Assembly: GCF_901212495.1 (NCBI RefSeq)
Contig: NZ_CAAKNY010000031.1
Location: forward strand, 1-64,000
DNA: 64,000 nt
Reading direction: 5' to 3'
DNA from: Collinsella aerofaciens
GTDB taxonomy: Bacteria; Actinomycetota; Coriobacteriia; Coriobacteriales; Coriobacteriaceae
Numbering within the stretch: the stretch's first letter is position 1; each line of letters opens with the position of its first letter. A program made the position numbers and the translations under genes. The notes under the pieces were generated by a model. The model made no database searches. It was not told the origin of the DNA and saw only the letters and a list, made by a program, of their open reading frames with translations. Shown one piece after another: positions 59,403-64,000 of this stretch.

Positions 59403-60707
59403 ATGGATAAAACCGCAGAGCAGCTGCGCCGCGAACACATTGCCCTTGAGGGCGATACCCATGGCAAGAACAAATGGGCGATTCTGTTTACGGTACTCAT
59501 CATGACGTTTATGGTGTGTCTTGATTCGACCGTCGTGACCGTGGCGCTGCCCGTGATGCAAAAGGAGCTGGGCGTGGGCCTCGACCGCATCCAGCTGGTG
59601 AGCTCGGTGTACCTGCTTGCGACGTGCGTGGCCATGCTGCCGTTTGGCCGCTTGGGTGACGTGCGCGGTAAGGTAGGCGTATTCCAGCTGGGTGTAATCG
59701 TCTTTACGGCTGGCTCGCTGCTGTGCGGCCTTTCGGCCTCGCTCGAAGTTCTTATTCTGGCACGCATTGTGCAGGGCGTCGGTTGCGCGGCGGCCATGGC
59801 CAACAACATGGGTATCATCACCGAGTCGTTTCCGGCGCGCGAGCGCGGTCGTGCCATGGGTATTCTTGCGACCTTCGTAGCCCTCGGCATGATGTGTGGC
59901 CCCGTGCTCGGCGGCATGCTGGTGGCAAGCTTTCCCTGGGAGAGCATCTTCCTCATCAATCTGCCCATTGGCGTCATCTCGTTTATCGTGGGGCTCTACA
60001 CGCTGCCGCATGTTAAGCCGGAGGCCGGTGAGCGCCCCATGTCCCTGATTGAGGCCGCTCGCCGCTGCTTTGCAAATCCGGCCTTCACTATCAACCTTGC
60101 CTGCATGCTCATCGTGTTCGTCGGCATTGGCGCATCCGAGTTTATCCTGCCGTTCTATTTTCAGGACGCCCACGGCTTTGGTTCCGACATCTCCGGACTA
60201 CTCTTTTTGGCGCTACCGATGGTGAATGCCTTTATCGGGCCGCTTTCGGGTACGGTTTCGGACCGTGTTGGCTGCGAGGGCCCCACGGCGGTCGGCCTGG
60301 GCGTGTACGTGTGCGGCCTCTTTGCGGTAAGCACGCTCGACGAGCGCTCTTCTATTCCTGTGATCGTGTGCTGCGTCGCGTTTATGTCGTGCGGTACGTC
60401 GATTTTTCAGAGCCCCAATAATTCGCTGTATATGGGCTCGGCTCCGCGCGAAGCACTTGGCTTTGCGGGCAGCCTGGGTAGCCTGGCGCGCTATGCTGGC
60501 ATGGCATTCGGCATTACGGTGGCGTCGAATATCCTGTATGGGCAGATGAGCGTGGCGATGGGCGAGGCCGTGACCAGCTTTGTTGCCGGCCGTCCGGATG
60601 TGTTCCTGTTTGGCTTTCGCTCGGTGTTCTACGTGCTCATGGCTGTGGCCGCTGTGGGCTTTGCGCTCGCTACGGTGCGTTTGGTGAAGATGCGCGCCCG
60701 CCATTAA
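59403..60707 (+). CDS. MFS transporter (DHA2-like)
   Basis: A 434-residue major-facilitator protein with about 12 predicted membrane segments. The first helix carries VCLDSTVVTVALPVM, and the loop between helices 2 and 3 has LGRLGDVRGKVGVF (motif A). ARIVQGVGCAAAMANNMGIITESFPARERGRAMGI and LGMMCGPVLGGMLV (motif C, antiporter type) follow. This is the drug:H+ antiporter-like group; substrate unknown, and the 14-helix DHA2 form appears trimmed. Start at 59403 follows GAAAGGA; ATG 59397 overlaps the site. Confidence 0.88.
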   Translation: MDKTAEQLRREHIALEGDTHGKNKWAILFTVLIMTFMVCLDSTVVTVALPVMQKELGVGLDRIQLVSSVYLLATCVAMLPFGRLGDVRGKVGVFQLGVIVFTAGSLLCGLSASLEVLILARIVQGVGCAAAMANNMGIITESFPARERGRAMGILATFVALGMMCGPVLGGMLVASFPWESIFLINLPIGVISFIVGLYTLPHVKPEAGERPMSLIEAARRCFANPAFTINLACMLIVFVGIGASEFILPFYFQDAHGFGSDISGLLFLALPMVNAFIGPLSGTVSDRVGCEGPTAVGLGVYVCGLFAVSTLDERSSIPVIVCCVAFMSCGTSIFQSPNNSLYMGSAPREALGFAGSLGSLARYAGMAFGITVASNILYGQMSVAMGEAVTSFVAGRPDVFLFGFRSVFYVLMAVAAVGFALATVRLVKMRARH

Positions 60708-60866
60708 CTTTTGGGGGCAGGCTTGCCATGAATCGGGCCTATCTACTGGTCTTGCGGCTTTATGATGCGCAGGGGCTTGTGGGGCGGGCGGGGGTCGGTC
60801 CGTGGTAGACTATCGAACAACGTTTATTAATCGCGCGGTATCGTTGCCGCGAGAAGGGGTTGCGCC

Positions 60867-61445
60867 ATGCAGGAGCTTGAGGATCGTATTCGCCGTGACG
60901 GCATCGTAAAGGCCGGTAACGTCCTTAAGGTTGATGCCTTCCTCAACCACCAGTGCGACGTTGAGCTGTTCGACCACATGGGCGCTGAGTGGGCCCGTCT
61001 GTTCAAGGATGTCGAGATCAACAAGATCCTGACGATCGAGGCTTCGGGCATTGGCATGGCTTGCATAGCGGCTCAGCATTTTGGCGGCGTGCCGGTGGTC
61101 TTTGCCAAGAAGGCGCAGTCCATCAACCTTGACGGCGAACAGTATGCCACGACCATCTACTCCTTTACCAAGCAGAAGGAGTACCCGGTCATCGTGGGCA
61201 AGCGCTTCCTATCCGAGGGAGACAAGATTCTGATCATCGACGACTTTTTGGCCAACGGCTGCGCGCTCGAGGGTCTTATCAAGATCTGCGAGGCTGCGGG
61301 TGCCGAGGTGTCCGGTATTGGCATTGCCGTGGAGAAGGGTTTCCAAGGCGGCGGCGATAAGCTCCGCGAGCGCGGCTTCCGCGTTGAGAGCCTGGCCCGT
61401 ATCGCCGATATGGACTGCGAGAACGGCGAGATCACCTTCGCCTAA
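60867..61445 (+). CDS. xpt: Xanthine phosphoribosyltransferase
   Basis: Xpt salvages xanthine to XMP with PRPP. The 192 residues begin [29 protein letters not shown], typical of Xpt, and carry [26 protein letters not shown], and the PRPP-binding motif [34 protein letters not shown] precedes the ATG, partly facing a CGCGG/CCGCG hairpin at 60834-60851. I found no purine riboswitch in 60708-60866; a TAGACT -10-like hexamer lies at 60806-60811. Confidence 0.94.
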   Translation: MQELEDRIRRDGIVKAGNVLKVDAFLNHQCDVELFDHMGAEWARLFKDVEINKILTIEASGIGMACIAAQHFGGVPVVFAKKAQSINLDGEQYATTIYSFTKQKEYPVIVGKRFLSEGDKILIIDDFLANGCALEGLIKICEAAGAEVSGIGIAVEKGFQGGGDKLRERGFRVESLARIADMDCENGEITFA

Positions 61446-61474
61446 GCGCGCAACACAAGCGATTGGTACGCGAT

Positions 61475-61508
61475 GTGACAAAGGGACACTCCCTTTGTCA
61501 CTTTTTTT
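61475..61508 (+). terminator. Terminator after xpt (GGGAC palindrome)
   Basis: GTGACAAAGGGA (61475-61486) pairs perfectly with TCCCTTTGTCAC (61490-61501) around CAC, then TTTTTTT. The AAAGGGAC core also places it in the GGGAC palindrome set. Confidence 0.93.
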
Positions 61509-61528
61509 GTATGAGGGGAGGTGTTGAT

Positions 61529-61909
61529 ATGGATGAGAACACGATGGGATGGCGCGAGTATGCGCGCTATGCCGAGATCTCGGTCGAGGAGTTGGCACGC
61601 GATTGCGAGGTGCAGGTGTTTCGCGCGACGGGCCCGGGCGGACAGGGCGTGAACACGACGGACTCGGCGGTACGCATGAAACATATCCCTTCGGGGATTA
61701 CCGTGACGGCGCGTGAGAGCCGCAGTCAGTTCCAAAACCGTAGCAGCTGCCTGCGTAAGCTGCGCGCTGAGCTTGAGCGTCGCGGGCGTCCACCGCGCCG
61801 ACGCGTAAAGACCAAGGTGCCTCGGCGCTCTCGCCAGCGCAGGCTCAATGACAAGCACTTCAACGCCATTAAAAAGGCCAATCGTCGCAAGCCGTGCAGC
61901 GACGAATGA
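61529..61909 (+). CDS. GGQ-domain peptide chain release factor-like protein
   Basis: A 126-residue protein with the class I release factor catalytic loop: [27 protein letters not shown] at 37-39. It has no codon-recognition domain. The C-terminal third is strongly basic ([32 protein letters not shown]). This build resembles ArfB/YaeJ, which rescues stalled ribosomes by entering the empty mRNA channel, or a stand-alone RF-like protein; the assignment between them is uncertain. Start at 61529 follows GGGGAGG by eight bases; ATG 61511 is possible but less likely. Confidence 0.85.
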   Translation: MDENTMGWREYARYAEISVEELARDCEVQVFRATGPGGQGVNTTDSAVRMKHIPSGITVTARESRSQFQNRSSCLRKLRAELERRGRPPRRRVKTKVPRRSRQRRLNDKHFNAIKKANRRKPCSDE

Positions 61910-61918
61910 TCTCCTCAA

Positions 61919-61989
61919 TAAGTTGCGGTGAAATAGAGACTATTTTTCGGCTTTAGCTGCATAAACAGTCCCTATTTCACCGCAACTTA
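61919..61989. repeat. AGTTGCGGTG repeat, copy 2
   Basis: Arms of 23 bases (61919-61941 and 61967-61989; TAAGTTGCGGTGAAATAGAG at the left) pair with one mismatch. It is similar to 40938-41008. It separates the convergent GGQ-domain and lipid kinase genes, ending seven bases from the latter's stop codon. Confidence 0.75.
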
Positions 61990-61996
61990 GGTGGGG

Positions 61997-62959
61997 TTAG
62001 CGGGTTGGGTGCCAGACGTGGAGGGCCCCTGAGAGGATGTCCACCTCGATGCGCGAGGCGACGATGGGCTCGCCGTCGGCCTGGATGGGGTAGTCGGGTT
62101 CCTCAAAGGTGAGCTCGGCGTGGCGGCAGCGGCGCATGCGAACCGGCGGTAACTTGGTATGGTGGCCGTCCTTGGCCGAAAGAAACATGGGCAGGGCAAC
62201 CGCGCGGGGGACGGGGCCGCAGGCGTAGCAGACGTCGAGCATGCCGTCACAGGGGTCGGCATCGGGGCAGATGCGATAGCCCGAACCATAGGTGGGCCCC
62301 AGCTGGATGGCCATAATAATCGCGCGTACGCGCTCGGCGGGCGCACCATCAAAGCTGACTGTCATGGGGTAGTTGCGGTAGCGCAGGCCAAACTGCTCAA
62401 GTCCCGAGAGGGTGTAGAGCGGAGCTCCCGTCAAGCCGGTCTTTTTGCGCAGCTCGGTGGTACCCAGGCCGATGGCGGCATCGATACCGACGGAGAGCGT
62501 CTGGTCGTAATACTCGACGATCGCCTCACCGCAGCCGCTTGCGGGGTTCCATGAGCGAATGCGTCCGATATCCTGGTGCTGCAGCTCGCAGGTGAGCAGC
62601 GCGCCAAAATCTTTGCCGGAGAAATCGTCGATACCGAGCGTTTGGGCAAAATCATTGCCGGAGCCTACGGGCAGGACGGCAAGCGCCGGTCGAACCGCCT
62701 CTTCTTGCGCCATCAAGCCATTGACGACCTCGTGGATCACGCCGTCGCCGCCGAGTGCGATAATCGTGCGGTAGCCCTGGGCCTGTGCGGCAAGTACCTT
62801 GGCATGTCCCATGCGCTCGGTCAGTACCAGGTCAAACTGGGATGTGCGCGCGGTCATATCCAAAAAGCGCTGCAGGCGCTCGGCAACCTCGTGCGCGGCG
62901 CCCGACTGGGCGGCAGGATTGGCGATGATGAGCGTGCGACCAAAATCAGTTGCGTGCAT
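61997..62959 (-). CDS. Diacylglycerol/lipid kinase family protein (YegS/BmrU-like)
   Basis: A 320-residue DAGK-catalytic-domain lipid kinase. The N-terminal half has LIIANPAAQSGAA, TIIALGGDGVIHEVVNGLM (nucleotide-binding GGDG) and LAVLPVGSGNDFAQTLGI. The C-terminal beta-sandwich ends PIQADGEPIVASRIEVDIL, the usual family ending with DGE. It phosphorylates a membrane lipid such as diacylglycerol or a sphingoid base; which one is not evident. Start at 62959 has GGGAG upstream. Confidence 0.92.
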   Translation of the reverse strand: MHATDFGRTLIIANPAAQSGAAHEVAERLQRFLDMTARTSQFDLVLTERMGHAKVLAAQAQGYRTIIALGGDGVIHEVVNGLMAQEEAVRPALAVLPVGSGNDFAQTLGIDDFSGKDFGALLTCELQHQDIGRIRSWNPASGCGEAIVEYYDQTLSVGIDAAIGLGTTELRKKTGLTGAPLYTLSGLEQFGLRYRNYPMTVSFDGAPAERVRAIIMAIQLGPTYGSGYRICPDADPCDGMLDVCYACGPVPRAVALPMFLSAKDGHHTKLPPVRMRRCRHAELTFEEPDYPIQADGEPIVASRIEVDILSGALHVWHPTR

Positions 62960-63046
62960 GGGGCGACTCCCGGCGTATGACGTGACGGTGCGGTCGCGCT
63001 CAGGTCAAATTGCCCCCGATTGTGGCTGCACGGCGAATACTAACGT

Positions 63047-64000
63047 CTACTCTATCAGGTCGTTGTGGCGCTCGATAGCCTCTGCCACCGTGTGGCCCTC
63101 GTCCACAATAAGCGAACGGCGTTTAGGCGAGACAATACGCTGCGCGGGATATACGCCGCGGTGGCCGCCGACGAGATAGCTAATAAACGAAACGATGACA
63201 AAGAAGCCCGCGGCCGTTCCATGGAACAGGTCGATGGCCATCATGCAGGTGGTGATGGGCACGTTGAGGCCGGCGCAGAACACACCGAGCATGCCGAGGG
63301 CCGCCACAAAGCTCGGGTCGAGCCCGGTGAGGCATCCGATCCATCCGCCGAGCGCCGCGCCGATGCCGAACAGGGGCGTGACCTCGCCGCCTTGGAAGCC
63401 GGCGCCCAGGGTGAGCGCCGTCACCGCGAGCTTGATGGCGGCGTCGGAAAGGGTCGTGTTACCGGCAAACCCGGCGCCCGAGAGCCAGGTGGCAAGGCCG
63501 GCATACTTCCAGGCGCCGAGCATTGCGTAGGCCGCGAGCACCACGAGCGCGCCCACGAGTGCGCGAACGAGGTAATTGGTGATAAAGCGACCGTACAGGC
63601 TCTTGACGGTTCGAACCGACCAGGCAAAGAGGCGTGCGGTGAGACCAAAGATAATGGCGCTGACAACAACGATGGCAACCGTCCGCAGCGTCATGTCGGG
63701 GACGCTGGCGATAACATTCGTCTCATACTCGGTACCTAGGGCGAGTGATGTAAAGTAGCCGGTAAACGATGCGACCAGGCAGTAGATGCCCGCTGTGTAG
63801 TCGATCTTGCCGATAAAGCACATCTCCATGCCAAAAAAAGCTCCGGCAAGGGGCGAGCCGAATACGGCGCCAAAGGCCGACGAGATGCCGGCGAGCATGA
63901 GGTCGTGGTGGTCATGCTTTTTGAGGTGGGCGAGGTTCGAGATGTTGCTGGCGATGGTGCCGCCAATCTGCACCGCGGCTCCCTCGCGACCGGCCGATCC
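63047..64000 (-). CDS. ClC-family chloride channel/antiporter, 5' end outside the window
   Basis: About 317 C-terminal residues are present; the gene continues past the right edge. The visible part starts inside the selectivity region GSAGREGAAVQIGG, which keeps the gating glutamate of the GREGP motif but has Ala in place of Pro. It continues through SAFGAVFGSPLAGAFFGMEM, GAGFQGGEVTPLFGIGAALGG and GMLGVFCAGLNVPITTCMMAIDLF, the standard ClC helices. It ends in a short hydrophilic tail without CBS domains. Channel versus H+/Cl- antiporter cannot be settled here. Confidence 0.9.
   Translation of the reverse strand, partial: GSAGREGAAVQIGGTIASNISNLAHLKKHDHHDLMLAGISSAFGAVFGSPLAGAFFGMEMCFIGKIDYTAGIYCLVASFTGYFTSLALGTEYETNVIASVPDMTLRTVAIVVVSAIIFGLTARLFAWSVRTVKSLYGRFITNYLVRALVGALVVLAAYAMLGAWKYAGLATWLSGAGFAGNTTLSDAAIKLAVTALTLGAGFQGGEVTPLFGIGAALGGWIGCLTGLDPSFVAALGMLGVFCAGLNVPITTCMMAIDLFHGTAAGFFVIVSFISYLVGGHRGVYPAQRIVSPKRRSLIVDEGHTVAEAIERHNDLIE

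Noticed and set aside
60708-60866. Purine riboswitch before xpt
   Set aside because: I looked for the conserved loop sequences of the purine aptamer and the TATA-type junction and did not find them.

Overview
The window reads as a high-GC, gene-dense bacterial chromosome segment from the Actinomycetota, most likely class Coriobacteriia and probably Collinsella. This is a judgement from gene order, protein character and the kinds of intergenic repeat, not from a database search. Supporting signs are a division cluster without ftsA but with sepF and divIVA, an FtsZ tail ending in a LPDFLKR-type peptide, and frequent GTG/TTG starts. No tRNA, rRNA operon, CRISPR array, prophage or complete insertion sequence of ordinary type was seen. 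One REP-associated tyrosine transposase (RAYT) with its repeats is present.

Layout. 0.1-5 kb: a DUF1846 protein, a small winged-helix protein, then pyrG and xerD two bases apart. 5-21 kb: the dcw cell wall and division cluster (mraZ, rsmH, ftsL, ftsI, murF, mraY, murD, ftsW, murG, murC, murB, ftsQ, ftsZ), fronted by a strong promoter, MraZ-type TGGGG boxes, a palindrome and a LexA-like site. 21-29 kb: the segment that usually follows ftsZ (pgeF, yggS, sepF, yggT, divIVA), interrupted by the phosphate operon pstS-pstC-pstA-pstB-phoU, whose first gene overlaps pgeF. 29-33 kb: the RAYT gene between two inverted 31-bp REP copies, a nitroreductase, and a second phosphate system (DUF47 protein plus PiT permease). 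33-37 kb: a Bax-inhibitor-1 family membrane protein, a PARG-like protein with an altered catalytic motif, an SGNH hydrolase, and a pentapeptide-repeat protein between inverted copies of another palindromic repeat. 37-40 kb: thiD and thiC, thiC behind a TPP riboswitch, plus a small membrane protein. 40-46 kb: yaaA, an M18 aminopeptidase, polA and a Cof-type phosphatase. 46-50 kb: argG and argH. argG is preceded by a 24-codon reading frame rich in Arg codons at its end, overlapping a terminator-like stem (a probable arginine attenuator). A 56-codon reading frame lies between argG and argH. 50-57 kb: ndk, rpiB, a cysteine desulfidase family protein, a HAD phosphatase, rpsA, RNase P RNA and a YigZ protein. 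57-64 kb: a C_GCAxxG_C_C protein, a MetY-type sulfhydrylase, an MFS transporter, xpt, a GGQ-domain ribosome-rescue-like protein, a lipid kinase and the C-terminal part of a ClC channel that runs off the right edge.

How it works together. Lipid II synthesis (MurF, MraY, MurD, MurG, MurC, MurB) and divisome assembly (FtsZ, SepF, FtsQ, FtsL, FtsI, FtsW, DivIVA) are encoded almost contiguously, and phosphate import is physically joined to them. Many intergenic gaps hold long palindromes with a GGGAC/GTCCC core. Some are plainly terminators; others look like dispersed REP-type repeats. The clearest repeat family (31 bp, GTAG...CTAC) brackets the RAYT gene and has one further copy near 51 kb.
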